The notes beneath the pieces are model-generated. The model had not been told where the DNA came from. It was given only the letters and a program-made list of their open reading frames with translations, and did no database searches. 64,000 nt of DNA from Tetradesmus obliquus (Eukaryota; Chlorophyta; Chlorophyceae; Sphaeropleales; Scenedesmaceae). Shown here one piece after another: positions 47,463-59,625 of the stretch. The stretch is from the NCBI GenBank assembly GCA_030272155.1, contig CP126196.1:1116001-1180000 (forward strand), written 5' to 3'. The translations under genes and the position numbers were made by a program. Numbering within the stretch: the first letter of the stretch is position 1; every line of letters begins with the position of its first letter.

Positions 47463-48738
47463 CCGTAGTAACGCTGATGATTTGACAGCCCAAGAAATTA
47501 TTTTATTCTAACGAATTTGACAGCGATTTCGGACCATATTTGCATTTTGACAGGGCTCAAAATACCTTATTTCGAACATTTGACAACCCTGTTTCGTCAA
47601 TATTATGCTGTAAGACCCTAGCTTCCAACTCTTGAAGCTTGTTTATCAAAATGCAGCTCAACTAGCAGTTTCCCGTGACTACGTCACTCCTATCTAGTAA
47701 TGATGGGAGGCACCCGTGCTTGTTGGTGCTGTCCTCAAGGCAGCAACTGCAACACCTGCAATCTTAGCAGCCACCCATGATCATCCCTATCCCGTTCGCC
47801 TTTCGCTGAAAGTAATATTCTCACGCCATCGCTTCCCAGATATCGTTGCTTCACTGCCTGCTGTTCCTGCTGTAGCCCGTGATGTTTGCAGTAGCACCCC
47901 GCAACAGAACATCGCTGCACCCAGCCCACGGCTTCGAAACGACTTCACATGTCTACTTTGACTTTTATCTGTTGCTATCGAGCCCTCGGTTGCGTCCTCT
48001 GCACGTTTTCGAATCGCCCTGGGGTTCAAGGGCCAGGTCCTAAGCCAGGCTTCTGACGGACTGACGGACTGACTGACGGACAGTTTTTTTTTCTAGTAGT
48101 GGATTAGTTCAGTGATGCAAGCTTGCTGCCCAGGTCCTTGGCCCAGCAATGTATGCTGCTAGCAGCTGCCAGTGGCAGTTGCCATGCTGCTGCAGCAGCA
48201 GCTGCTTCTGTGCCTGCTGCAGCCGCTGCTGCAGGATGCGCACCACTGGCACTGCACTGCATGTACACTAGCAGGTGTGCTGCAGGCAGCTCTGGCACGC
48301 GCAGCTCTTACGCCCTTTGCACTGCCTGCCGTGCTGCCTGCCTGCTGTGCGGCATGCCTCTCACTGAGCAGCAGATGCGTCTACCAACTTGCAGGCAGCA
48401 GGGTGACATTGCGGCAAGGTTGATGCTTTGATAGCACCATTGATCAACAGTAGTCAAGGGTGCATGATGTTGTCGGTCAGTGCTGTGCAGCGTTGATCGA
48501 GACTGCCTTGGGCTCTTGGCGGGCCGGTGTGACCTGAACCGGAACGAGCGCCTCACTCGCCCCGCGAGAGACTCTGCGAGCTTTTCGCGGCTATTTGGCA
48601 CGTTGCCTTTTGAAATAAAATTGACAGTCGAAAAATTTCTTCTATGATAGAAATTGACAAAGCCAATTTAAAGAATACAATAATGATTTGACAGTCCAAA
48701 AAATAGGAGTTTTGTCAAATCATCATGTGTCACTACGG
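47463..48738. mobile_element. AT-rich element with imperfect inverted ends and TA flanks
   Basis: 47463-47487 (CCGTAGTAACGC then TGATGATTTGACA) and the complement of 48713-48738 (CCGTAGTGACACA then TGATGATTTGACA) form imperfect 25/26-bp terminal inverted repeats. Both ends are flanked by TA (47461-47462, 48739-48740), the target duplication of the Tc1/mariner/pogo group. Subterminal (T)TTGACAG-like repeats recur at about 47517, 47547, 47577, 48625, 48653 and 48690. The inside is 1.3 kb with no recognisable transposase, so it is probably a non-autonomous derivative. A CTGACGGA minirepeat lies at 48053-48082. Confidence 0.55.
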
Positions 48739-49489
48739 TAGTGTTGGCCACTCAACACTGCAGGGGCTTCTGACCAGACACAAAATGTACATGATGGTGT
48801 CATGTAATCGAAATCAGCAAAATATGACATGTCACCGGCGAAACACAGACACGCAGACCCCTGACATGCAGCACGCCAAGCACTGCGCACCCAACACCAC
48901 GCTTATTCTCCAAACTGGCTGCGCAGCATCGCCACGCCCAGTTGGTGCAGCGCTTCACCATGCCTGGCTTTGCTACTTTGCAGCACAAGTGGCACTCTTT
49001 CAGGATATGTGGAGCCAAGTAACACTCGCATAACACAGCTTACAGGCAAAAGGTGAACTCAATGTCAACAGCATTCCCAACCACCAACTTCGGTCCCACA
49101 ACCATCACCATCACATCACCATGTTTTGAGCCGATCAGCAACACCTACACGTGGAAGCCACATATGTGTGCCTCACAGCGTGAACGTAGGTCATAATAAT
49201 AATGGCTGCACACACCACCAACATGCACAACTCTGTACACAATAGCTCTCACCGCACCATGGCCCCCACACGGATGCACGAAGGGCTGTGCTAGCATCTC
49301 ACAAACCCACACAGAGCCGCATCGTTTTGCAGTGCTGCTGCAGTCTCCCACATATATAGAACTCAAGCAGGCCTCAAAAAGACGCCGTGCCTGCAACCCC
49401 ACACAAACAGCAGGCCTCAGATTGCGCACATTGCCTGCATCGCTACTCAAACAGCATACCTGCAGCTTTGAACATGCTCTGATCAATCC
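48739..49489. other. Intergenic, 3' side of the membrane-protein gene
   Basis: No gene seen. TTACA (TGTAA on the minus strand) at about 49039-49043 is a possible poly(A) signal for the gene on the minus strand. Confidence 0.4.
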
Positions 49490-51485
49490 TCAGATCGGCA
49501 CCTTGCCTGCATGCGGGTCCAGCTCTATGAACTCATCATCCCAATCATCATCATACTTGCGCTTCGGCGCTGCCCTGCTTAGCAGCACAAACAGCAGCAC
49601 TTCTGCAACCACCAGCAGCGCCACCAGCAGCCCAGCAGGCACAGAAAAGAAGGCATAACCCTGAGGCCAGCCCTGCGCAGTAACATAGCCGCCACACACA
49701 GCAAAGCACGTGCTCTTGCTGCCGACCAGCAGCGCCAGAAGCAGCGCCGTCGCCAGCAGCGCTGCGGCAGAGACTACAGTGAAAACGATGGCAGGCCACC
49801 AGCGCCGCTCGCTAGGCGCCCTGCTGCTATCAGAGGACCTCCTTCGACTCAAATTGAACATCCCACCCGTTGCTGCAGCAGGAGCAGCAGCGCTGCTGCT
49901 GCCGCCACCAGAAGATCTGCCAGCTGCTGTGGATCTGTCACTTTCGTGGTGGTAGATCGCAGCTGAGGTGTTCCAAGGCATGTTCACTATGAAGCTCGAC
50001 ACAAAAGCACAATACACACCACGAACTCCTGACATACAGTGTAACAGCAGCCCTCGGCCACCACACACACAGCAGTGTGAGTACAGCACCCAGCCAATGA
50101 CTAATAGCGCGGCCAGCCCACCAACAACAAGGTAGAAGGCCGGCCGGCCGATGTTATCATCCAGCATAATTGACGCAACTGCTGAGGCAATGACGGCTGC
50201 CCTGCACACTGCACTGCATGCGCAGTGCACAAACGCTGCTGCTGCAAAGACTGCGGTCTTTGCAGCGCCGCGAGTTTGCACTGGCTTCGCGCCTCCCCAT
50301 AGCGACTGGCGCTGCGAGACTGCATACGCGCTGCAGAACGCCGCAAGGGATAGCACGCCGACGCCGAATGACAGCGCAGTCGCTACCAACGGCAGCGTAG
50401 CCACAGTTCTGCTGCTGCTGAATGCGCCTGGCGGCGTGTAGAGCTGGCTGCTGCTGCTGAGTGCGATGAGCTGCAGCAGCAGCGCAAAAGCTGCTATTGT
50501 GACCGCAGGTCCTTTGAAGACCAGCTCTGCTAGCCGTGAGCGAATGAAAACCTGCAGACGCAAGTGCAAGGCAGGCCACACGGTGCGTCAGTGAGGGGTC
50601 TGGCACAGCGCAGGAGGCCACGGGCAGCTGTGAAGTGGGTAGCAGTTGAGCGGCAATGCCCTTATGCGCTGCATGATATTTGCATGTCTGGTCACGATGT
50701 AGTTGAGGGCCTGCTGCATCCCCCTGGCCCTGCTGCACCTGCTAGAGATTTGTGGTGTGCTGCATTTGCATCACAAGAGGTGCGGTACGCTGCAAACTGG
50801 CCTGCACGCAACGCTGAACGCACCACACGTGTCTCATGCTTGGATCTGCCCTCAAACAGCCCAACTGCACTGCACACAAGCACAGAGTGGCCTGCCCTGC
50901 TCACACACCCACCTTCTGTGCATGCCGCGTGTACAGCTCCTGCTCTTCTGTTGGCATCCCCGCCACAGGCGCATACGCGCACAGCGACTGATATGCAGGC
51001 TCGCACAGCCCTAAACCCCTCGCTGCTGCTGTTATATACGGAATGGGTCCACAGCCATCGCACTCGTCAGCAAAGCCTGCTCTCCGCGCTTCCCGCACCG
51101 CCCACATGGCGATTGCTGCTTGGCTCAAAAGATGAGCCACCAGCAGTGCCACTGTGAGGTACAGGCACATCCAGAAAGCAAAGCTGTAGGGAGGGCTCTT
51201 AAAAATCAGAGCCGGCCCTGTGCTAGAAGAGCTGCTGGTCAATGCTAGCGCTGCACAAGCTGGGTTTGAAAAGGGGCTGCTGTGCCGCTGCTGCTGCTGC
51301 TGCTGTGATGCTGCATAGCCCTTGGTCCAAGATGTTACGACAGGGCTGTTGCTGCAGCGCCAGGCCACTGCGCGCTGCTGCTTTCCAAGCGCTGCATACT
51401 GTGTGATGGCAAAGACGTCTGTTGCAACGTCCAGCCATGAGAGCAGCACACATGCTAATGGGATGAGCCAATGAAGCCGTGCCAT
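49490..51485 (-). CDS. Polytopic membrane protein, possibly XK-related
   Basis: Two exons, 51485-50913 and 50551-49490, join in phase 0 to give 544 aa. About eight hydrophobic segments are visible, including LIPLACVLLSWLDVATDVFAI at the N-terminus, a pair around WMCLYLTVALLVAHLLSQA, GPAVTIAAFALLLQLIAL, a pair in the middle, and a final pair ending LLVALLVVAEVLLFVLL. The tail is hydrophilic (KRKYDDDWDDEFIELDPH). The DVATDV motif inside the first helix and the order of helices recall the XK/XKR family, some members of which scramble plasma-membrane lipids. This is a weak resemblance and I assign no function. Two Ser/Ala-rich loops interrupt it. It is one of the few genes here without exon duplications. 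Confidence 0.7.
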
Positions 51486-52254
51486 GCCGGCACAGAAGAC
51501 ACCACTGCTGCTGCTGCTGCTGCTGCCGCTGCTAAGCAGCGGCTAGTGTTGGGCTGTCGCAAGGGTGAGCGGCTTTGCCCAACAGCCGTCCCTGGAAGAA
51601 TCAGGCTCTTTGGGCACTGCAGTAGGTGTGTCCTGCATTGTGACGATGCAGCACATGTTTGTCAAGACAGAGACAAACCAGCCCATTTCAACTAAGCATG
51701 CAGCTTTCACTTTAAATTTAAATGGATTGTGTGTTGCGCATGGCCCTGTTGCAGCTGCATGTAGTGGTCACCAACTGTGGCCAACTGTGTCACTAGCTGC
51801 TGCTGCTGCTGCTGCTGCGAGGCTGCTGCACGCCACTGCCGCGTTTGCGGCGCTTGAGCTCACCTCCACGCTATGGAAACGTCAATGCATGCTGTGCCCG
51901 CGCGCTGATAGACGTCCTCCACTTGACCAGCGTGTCGAGAGTCGCTGCAATAGCCCGTTTAGCCTGCCCGCAGCAGCACAGTAAACCAAGCTAGAAATTC
52001 ACCAATAAAATCATACGATCATCCAGCAACTAGAAAAGGTGGCAAGCTGTGTCAGGCTTTGCGATCAATTTGCGCGGCACATCTGCACACGTTCGCCAGA
52101 CACATGCGCATGCGAACAGCCATATATTTGCTCAAGACACGTTGAAAAGCTTCATATTATCCACTGAAACGGGTGGCCTTCGGTGACAGTGACTGCTGCT
52201 GGGTTTACCTGGAGGTTGGGCCCGGCAACAACAGTCAGCCTCGAGAGCACCGGG
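51486..52254. other. Intergenic between two minus-strand genes
   Basis: Contains CTG runs (51505-51530, 51797-51820) and no supported gene. It should hold the promoter of the membrane-protein gene and the 3' end of the phosphodiesterase gene. Confidence 0.45.
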
Positions 52255-54115
52255 TCAACAAGTAGCCTCCAGTGCTTTGGCAGCTTCGGCCGGCCAGTTG
52301 ACAGTAGCACCATCAACTCCACACTGTACAACGTGGTGCAACAGCTGCACAAGCGGCAGCAAAAGCAGCAGCAAAAGCAGGGCAGTGCAAGGATACTTCA
52401 GAGTGCATCAGCAACATGTCGGTTCTGCAGCAGAGTTGAACAACGGTCCAGCCACCATTTCTACAAGTGAATAAAAGCAGACCACCAAGATGAAGCTGTA
52501 TGTGCATTGTCTGCGCTTGCCATAGCATCACAGCCACCTGCTGCTACTAGCCTCAGCTGCACTGGCCTCGGCCACACATCAGGGTGCGCAGCATGTGTTC
52601 CCGTAATCACACAGCTCAAGCTGCTACAGTCCTCACAGCTGACAGGATGCTGGACAGATGCAGCGGCAATGAGCTAGGCCTAGCCTACGAGCATGCTGTT
52701 CACATGCACTGCACCGCACCTCAATCGTCTTTACGCCCCACGCGCGCACCACCAGGCCCCTGCTTTTGATGAGCGCCACACCTTCAGCAGTCAGCGCATT
52801 GGCGCGCGGGCACAGCATCTCAAATCCGCAGGCTGCTGCTGTGTCAAGCAGCTCGTTGCTGACCTCTTGAATGAGCCAGCCATGCTGCACTGAGGGCAGC
52901 AGCTGCGTTCCAGAGAAAAGGCAGTGATGGTGCATTGGCCAGTGGAAACAGGGGCAGCGCGAACAGAGGGACGGGTGGTGACGGTTGAACTGTGGGAAAG
53001 CAAGGATGCATAGAGCGACTGCAACACCACAGAGGGCTGGGTGTACAGCTTGTACTGGCTCTGCTGTAGCCTGCAGGCAGGGCGCAACCGCCCATTGAGT
53101 TGTAGCTGTGCACACATTACCTGGTGTGCCTGCAGCCAGCATCCAGTGACTCTCTTTACTGACAGCTTGTGCTGACACAATGTGCAGACAGAACAGCGCA
53201 CCTGCTTTGACGCTTGCAGCTGCTGCAAGTGGAATGAGGTGATGGTGATGCCAGGCACACTGAAGGCAGCTGCAGCAGCACCACCACCACCACCACACGC
53301 AGCTGCCTGGGCTGCTGCACTGCCTGGGCTGCCAGCAGCACTGCCTGTGCTGCCTTGCTGAGGGTGCGCTGCTGCTGCTGAGTCGGTTTGCGGCGCCAAG
53401 CATGTTTCAAGCCAGCCATACTGCTGTAAGAGGCTCGCTACAGCAACCGGCAGCTGAGGCTGCTGGCTTTTCAGCTCCTGCAAGCAATATGTCAGCAGGG
53501 GTACATCAGCATGGCAGCATGGCGCAGGGGAACGCAGCCACATCAAAGCTGCTTTGCACAGCTTGCAGGATAGCTGTGCAGCAGGTGCTGTGCTGCGCAA
53601 CACTGGATTGCATTCCGCCTGCCCCGCGATGGGAGAGCAGCATAACCCAGGACGATGGAGGTGAATGGAACCATTGAAGGTACAGACCTTTGGCTGTACA
53701 AAGCAGCATCTACAATTGTTGCACAGCAGTGTGGTCCAGAGCGCTCGACAGGGCCACTGCAACAGCACAAAGAACTCACAAGATGGATGTGCGCCTTCCC
53801 TATATATGTTTGCAGCAGCTGCTGCAGCGTTGGCATGCGAGCGCCAGCAAATACTGCTCCAAACCAGCTGCCTGCATCCAGCTGTTGCAGCTGCGCCAGG
53901 GTGTGCTCTGCTACAGCCCCTGTCCCATCATTCACCCGCCCCAGCTTCTCGTCATGCACTATGACGACTGCTCCATCGCTGGAAAGTTGGCAGTCCGTTT
54001 CAAAGTTGCGAAAGCCTTGCTGCAGGGCAGCATCAAACGCCTGCACAGTGTTCTCAGGAGCTGCAGAGCTGTCGCCTCTGTGGGCTATGATTGTGAAGTA
54101 TTGCTGGGCTTCCAT
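52255..54115 (-). CDS. Glycerophosphodiester phosphodiesterase (GDPD)
   Basis: GDPD enzymes hydrolyse glycerophosphodiesters to glycerol-3-phosphate and an alcohol. Four exons, all joined in phase 0: 54115-53780, 53477-53202, 52902-52720 and 52323-52255 (287 aa). The family's motifs are in order: IIAHRGDSSAAPENT (catalytic His and Arg, metal-binding Glu), FETDCQLSSDGAVVIVHDE (Glu/Asp ligands and second His), IHLELKSQQP, ITITSFHLQQL, GLVVRAWGVKTIE and GVDGATVNWP. The first Met is six residues before the core, so there is no obvious signal peptide. A Gly/Ala-rich insertion (about residues 140-185) sits before ITITSF. The last exon is only 69 nt. It is transcribed away from NUF2. Confidence 0.9.
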
Positions 54116-54752
54116 CGCTGCAAGGTCAATGACAATGTGTCAACGTGCGACTCAGGCAGGATAGGCCAAGATGTGTGCGTTGCCAGCAGCTGTGGAAGGC
54201 AGCCGATGCCTGGCCAGAGATGCTGTACTTGTCTGGTGTGCTGCTACTGCTGTGCCGTGCTTGCAGGTGAGCACCGATCCTTTTATGTTTGGGTGAATTT
54301 ACAGGCGCACACAATAATGAAGAGCAGAGATTGCGAAGAAGAGCCGTGCGGCATGGCCCATGCTGCGGAGGTGACACTTTGACAAATTTCAAACGCAGAT
54401 ATCGCACTGCGCCCTGAGGGCACAACACTACTCTACCAAGCTTGGTGACAACTTGCATTGATGCTAAAGCACAGTCGAACTTCCAGTTATCACATCTGCT
54501 TTCTGTTGTTGCTTTGTTGTGCACCTGTAATCGCCAGCTCAACGGTGTCCAGCGAGCTTGTTGCATCACGACCTTACTTTATTTCATTTCATCCGATTAT
54601 CGAACCTTGTGTTGCCTTACCACCCTCAACCGAGAACACCACCCGCCTGTATGCCGTGGGTCCGGTTTTCCTTTGAGCCTGATTCCTGTTGGCCGGCCAG
54701 GAACTGCCAATAAGGCTGGTAACTTTAGTAATCGTCTAGTACTGGCGGCAGC
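54116..54752. promoter_or_regulatory. Shared divergent promoter region of GDPD (-) and NUF2 (+)
   Basis: The two start codons are 637 bp apart on opposite strands. This must carry both 5' UTRs and promoters. CAG/CTG runs are sparse. I see no specific element. Confidence 0.55.
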
Positions 54753-57460
54753 ATGGCGCAGTACAGCTTCCCAATCCTGGAGAATGATGAGCTGCTGCCC
54801 TGCATGGAGGAGATGGAGTTGCCCATCACAGCAGCACAGATGGCAAAGCCGACTTATGATGTTGTTGGGCCGTTATTCGAGTCTGTGCTTATCAGTCTTA
54901 CAGGCATCACAAGGTGCGTGGATAATTGGAGCGACAAGCAGCAGCAACAGCAGCAAAGCAATGCAGCACCCGCAGGCCTAAGCACACACGCTTCAGTTGC
55001 AAACATCACCTGCAACTGCTGTCAGAAGTATCAGCAGCAGCTAGTGAACAATGATGCATTCTGCAACAGGTCACTGTGTAGTACACCTTGCAAGACACCA
55101 CTGGTGGTGTAAGTCCAGGTTGTGTGGCTGCGTCACGTATACCTTCCATTGCTTGCCTGTCTTATCACTACAGCAACAATAAGCACACAGTTGTTTCCCC
55201 TTCCCCTGCATTAGTTCCTGTTGCAACCTCACTATAATCCACTTTGTCCCATGTCTGCAGGGAGGAGCTGAATCAGCCTCTATTTGCAGCCATCGATGCC
55301 TTTGAGTACCCGGAGCTGCATGACGAGTCCATCGCAGCACGCAACTTTTTCAGGCACCTCGCCAAGCTCATGTCAGCATGCGGCGTGAAGGACTTTGGCA
55401 TCAAAGTGCGTGTCGCTGGAGCAGCAGCAGAGCTGTCACCAGCTGCCGCTGCCACCACTGCAGCAGCATGCACCTGGCGAAGCTGTTGCCAGCATGCATG
55501 CAGCGCGTGTAAGCTTGCTGAGTGGGCTTGCAGGACAGCAACAAGCTGGAGATAAGCAAAGCAATGCCAGCATGGAGCTTGAATGATACGTGCATCGTGC
55601 TTCTTTGACCATCCTTGCTCTCTCTCCATGGCTTGCAGGACATCCACAAGCCGGAGCCTGCGCGGCTGCGGCGCCACCTGTCAGCAATCATCAACTTTGC
55701 AAAGTTCAGGGAGGAGAAGCTGGTCGTGTACAGGTGCGGGCTGGCGCGGCGATTGCTGCTTTGCGTAACAACAGCGCATTACAATAGCCTTGACGATGTT
55801 GTCATGTACCTATCTTCAGCAGGATGCATATGCGCAACAGCAGGCAGCAGCTGACGCATTGCTGGTGTGCAAACCAGCGCAAAGGGCAGATCCCTTGTGC
55901 AACGCCACTTAATGGTTTTGCACGGTATGTGCTTTTGGAACTGACCCCTGCTGCTGCTGCTGCTACTGCTGCTGCTGCAGCGAGATGAGTGCTGAGCTGG
56001 ATGCGCTGGTGGAGGAGCAGCAGCGGCTGCAGGAGCTGCTGGCGCAGAAGGTGACACAGCTGCCACTCACATATTGCTGTGGCCCTGACTTTGTGCCAGT
56101 GCTGGACAGACGCTGCTGCGATGTTGCCAGCTCAGCTGCTGAAGGATCCCTGGGTAGTGACAGCAGCAGTTGCGGCGGCAAAAAAATGTGAAAGTAGTAG
56201 CAGTGGGGCGTCAACATTGCTTCCAGGCTGGGCTGCCGCAGTTGTGCAGGTGGGGCGTGCAAGTTATCACACTGCCTTCCTGCTGATGTTGGTGTTCTGC
56301 TGCTGCGCTGCAGGAAGCTGAGAAGCAGCGGATGCTAGACGAGAGGGCTGCACAGCAGGAGGTGCGTGTACAATGTGCAGCGGCGCGAGCAGCAGCATGC
56401 CTTGAGAGCAAGCCTGCGCTGTTGTGTGCTGCAGCCAAGCGGTGGTGGCTTGCTGGAACAGCTCACACCAATGTCACCTATCACCCCATCCTACAAGCTG
56501 TGCTCGCTAAGGCAGCAGTGGCCGCTGACATGTTGCGGTTGAAGCAGCATGCCAGCACGAGCCGCAGATGCCTGCCTCTGTCAGAATATGTGCAGCAGCT
56601 GAACACATCAGCCTGCACTTCTCTCTGCAAACCAGCTGGAGGGTGTTTGCATGCCAATGTGGCATGTGTGCCAAGTTGAGCTGTGCATGTGCTTGCAGGA
56701 GGCGTCTGGCGTGCTGGCTGAGGTGTCTGAGCTGACAGGCCAAAACCAGGCGCTGAACAAGCAGTTCATGGCGCTGGCAGGTGAGGGAGGTGTTGCTGCT
56801 GGGCACAGTTGCAGCTCTCTGCCACATCCTGCTTCATGCGGCTGCTCTCCATCGGCATGCGGTCTGCCCTGTATGCTATGTCACAGCAGCACCCTCCTTG
56901 CCAGCTTTCCCTGCGTGCAATGAGCTGCATTGAAGATGCTCGCCGCGGCGCGGCCCTGCTATCCTACACCATACAGCCACCCATCACCAACCCCCGCCTG
57001 ATTACCGGCAGACTAGGTGAAGGGCCGCAGGGCGCAGTGCAACAGCCTGGCTTGCACCCATCGCCACCATCCTTACCCTGCTGCGTCTTTTTGTCTGCCT
57101 TGTACTGCCCTCCAGGCGAGGTGAAGGGCCTCAAGGCGCAGTGCAACAGCCTGGCTTGCACCCATCGCCACCATCCTTACCCTGCTGTGTCTCTTTGTCT
57201 GCCTTGTACTGGCCTCCAGGCGAGGTGAAGGGCCTCAAGGCGCAGTGCAACAGCCTGGCTGATGCAGCACAAGCTGAGAAGTTTGAGCTGCTGGCAGCCA
57301 AGCAGGAGAACGACCGGCTCAACGACCAGATCGTGCAGGTGAGCGGCTGACGCAGCTTACCTTGGATATGAATTTTAAGAGTGTCATTTGACAGAGGTCT
57401 GACATGCACCATAGCTGCCCATCACCATGCATTATTTTGGCATGCTCACAATGTACTTCT

Positions 57461-57500
<40 letters not shown>

Positions 57501-59443
57501 TGGGCAGTCCCCGGAGAAGTTCCAGCGCAGCCTGGCTGAGCTGACGTCAGCGGTGGAGGCTGAGCGGGGCGTGGTGGAGGACACAGACAGGGCCTGCAGC
57601 GACGCCATGGCGCGCCAGGAGATGGTCAGCAAGGTGCGAGGGCGCTGTGCTGCTGAGTGCACGGCCTGGACTCACATTTGGTGTCGCCTGTGTGAGGTGT
57701 TGCTCTACAGCAATGAGAGCGTGGATGCTGCGCTTACAAGCGTTGATTGCTTGCCTAAGAGGTTGCCGGCACTGAATTGGCTGGCGGGGAGATGTTGCGC
57801 AGGGTGCAGGCCAGCATGTTGCAGTTTAGAATCAGCATTGCAACATCAATCACATTGATACTTCTGGCAATGTTGCTGCTGTTGCTGCCGCTGCCCTCCT
57901 GCTGCACCCTGCCGACCCCCTGCAGGTTGACAAGGAGGTGGCAAAGTGCCTGGAGCTGATGGCGGAGCTGGAGACAGCTGTGGCAACCAAGAAGCAGCAC
58001 AGGTGCGGCGCAGGCCACTGCGCATCGTAGCAGCACAACAGCACATGCCTGCTGCGTATGCAGCCTGGTCTGCAGAGGCAGGCGCCCTTGGCAGTACATT
58101 CAACCACACACCTGCGAAACCCACCCTTGACGCTGCAGCACATCTTGCACCCTAACAACAGGCTCTGACTATGAAGCCATCACCTCCTGATGAAGTCGCT
58201 CATTGCTGCTGCTTACATTACTTCCCTGCAGCCGGACCGCCAAGGAGCTGCGCGATGGTAGTACGGTCATTGATCCAAGTTCAACTTGTACACACTACTT
58301 GTGTTATCTAAATCTTGATATGCTGCTGCTGCTGCTGCTGCTGCCACGGCTGCTGCAGCCGCACCGCCAAGGAGCTGCGTGAGGCCATCAGTGGGGCGCA
58401 GCTGGACGCGGGCGACCTGGAGCAGACGCAGACGCACCTGCGCCGCCAGCTGGCCACGCTCTCCGACAGGATCAAGCGCCTGGAGAGCCAGGTGCGCGGC
58501 ACAGCGTGGTGTGCGAGCACTGCGCACGCAGCAGCTGACGCAGAAGTGTGATGGTCGGAAGAGCAGCATCAACACAGCAACGCTGCAGGTGTGCAGCGTC
58601 AGTGCAGCGCGTATATTTTTTTAGTGTCTGCTTGCAGCGGTGCTGCTGCTCGACTCCAACATCCCATGTGTATGTGCACCTGCTTTCGTCAAATCGCTAC
58701 ACGTGAAATTGCTATACGTGAAACATGGCAAGAGAACCTGCAGCTTTGCTGTTTCTCGCCTGTTGGCTGCACGTTATGCTCACAAACGCCTTTTGTAACG
58801 CTTGATTTAACGTGTGTGTGGGGCGATGTTTTGCTCCCGGTGTCGTTCCCATTTGCGCCAGGCTGCGGTGAAGAAGGAGGCCATGGAGAGCAGCATCGAG
58901 GAGCAGCTGCGTGACAAGGAGGCGGTGCAGGCGGAGAACGCGGCGCAGCAGGCGCTGTGCCTGCAGCACGAGGCAGAGGTGAGAGGCAATGAGGCTTGCA
59001 GGAGGTCTGCACAGCACTGGCAGCAGTGATGCTTGTTGGTGTAGTGGGTGGAGACTTGCTGCAGTTAACAAGGCTGCGTTTGATGCGGGTAGCTCAGGTG
59101 TGCTAGAGATGATCGTGCATGGCAGCCGTTGCCTGTGAGTGCTTTCTTCTGCGAAAGTCCTGCACCAAGGCTTGCAACCTTGATCCCACCAATGCTCCCA
59201 CGACTGCTCCAACCCTTGCCCTGCCCTGCCCTGTCCTGGCCTGTTCACACGCAGACGCGCGCCATCACTGAGAAGTCATCAGAGCTGCGAGCGCACCACC
59301 AGGCCGCCGTGGCTGCGCTGCTGGCGCGCTACCAGCAGCTGCGCAGCGAGGTGGGCAGCTACAACAAGACGCTGCAGGCAGTCATGGCAGGGCAGCAGCA
59401 GCAAGACGCCGGCAGCGGCAGGGCTGGCAGGGACCAGCAGTAG
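54753..59443 (+). CDS. NUF2: Kinetochore protein NUF2
   Basis: NUF2 pairs with NDC80 in the outer-kinetochore complex that binds spindle microtubules. Twelve exons join in phase: 54753-54913, 55261-55405, 55639-55733, 55981-56050, 56314-56361, 56699-56780, 57220-57338, 57508-57633, 57926-58002, 58359-58491, 58862-58978 and 59255-59443. They give 453 aa, close to animal and yeast NUF2. The N-terminal calponin-homology-type head has YSFPILENDELLPCMEEMEL and the diagnostic LRRHLSAIINFAKFREEKL. The rest is continuous coiled coil rich in Glu, Gln, Lys, Leu and Ala. The C-terminus ends in a Gln/Gly-rich tail (MAGQQQQDAGSGRAGRDQQ) that is repeated beyond the stop. Several introns carry CTG runs just before the acceptor. 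Identification is by the head signature, length and coiled coil. Confidence 0.87.
57017..57275 (+). repeat. Three tandem copies of a NUF2 exon start
   Basis: GTGAAGGGCC-CA-GGCGCAGTGCAAC units begin at 57017, 57121 and 57225 (period 104). The first two run into intron sequence CTTGCACCCATCGCCACC; the third continues into DAAQAEKFELL and is the exon used. Confidence 0.9.
58227..58390 (+). repeat. Duplicated NUF2 exon start (RTAKELR)
   Basis: GCAGCCGGACCGCCAAGGAGCTGCG at 58229-58253 matches GCAGCCGCACCGCCAAGGAGCTGCG at 58355-58379. Only the second leads into the full exon; the first soon meets GGTAG. Confidence 0.85.
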
Positions 59444-59625
59444 TTTGACAAGACACTGCAGGCAGTCATGCCAGGGCAGCAGCAGCAGCACCAAGACGCC
59501 GGCAGCGGCAGGGCCGGCAGGGACCAACAGTAGTTTGACAAGACGCTTTAGGCAGTCATGCCAGGGCAGCAGCAGCAGCAGGATGCCGGCAGCGGCAGGG
59601 CTGGCAGGGACCAGCGGCAGCCAAA
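59365..59625 (+). repeat. Three tandem copies spanning the NUF2 stop codon
   Basis: Units beginning CAAGAC start at 59365, 59449 and 59539 (periods 84 and 90). Each encodes KTLQAVM.GQQQQ..DAGSGRAGRDQ. Units 1 and 2 end in CAGTAG. The first TAG ends the protein. Confidence 0.92.

Noticed and set aside
48000..48060. GGTTCAAG-like T-arm suggesting a tRNA gene
   Set aside because: A 5-bp stem can be drawn around it but no acceptor stem, D-arm or anticodon arm can be paired.
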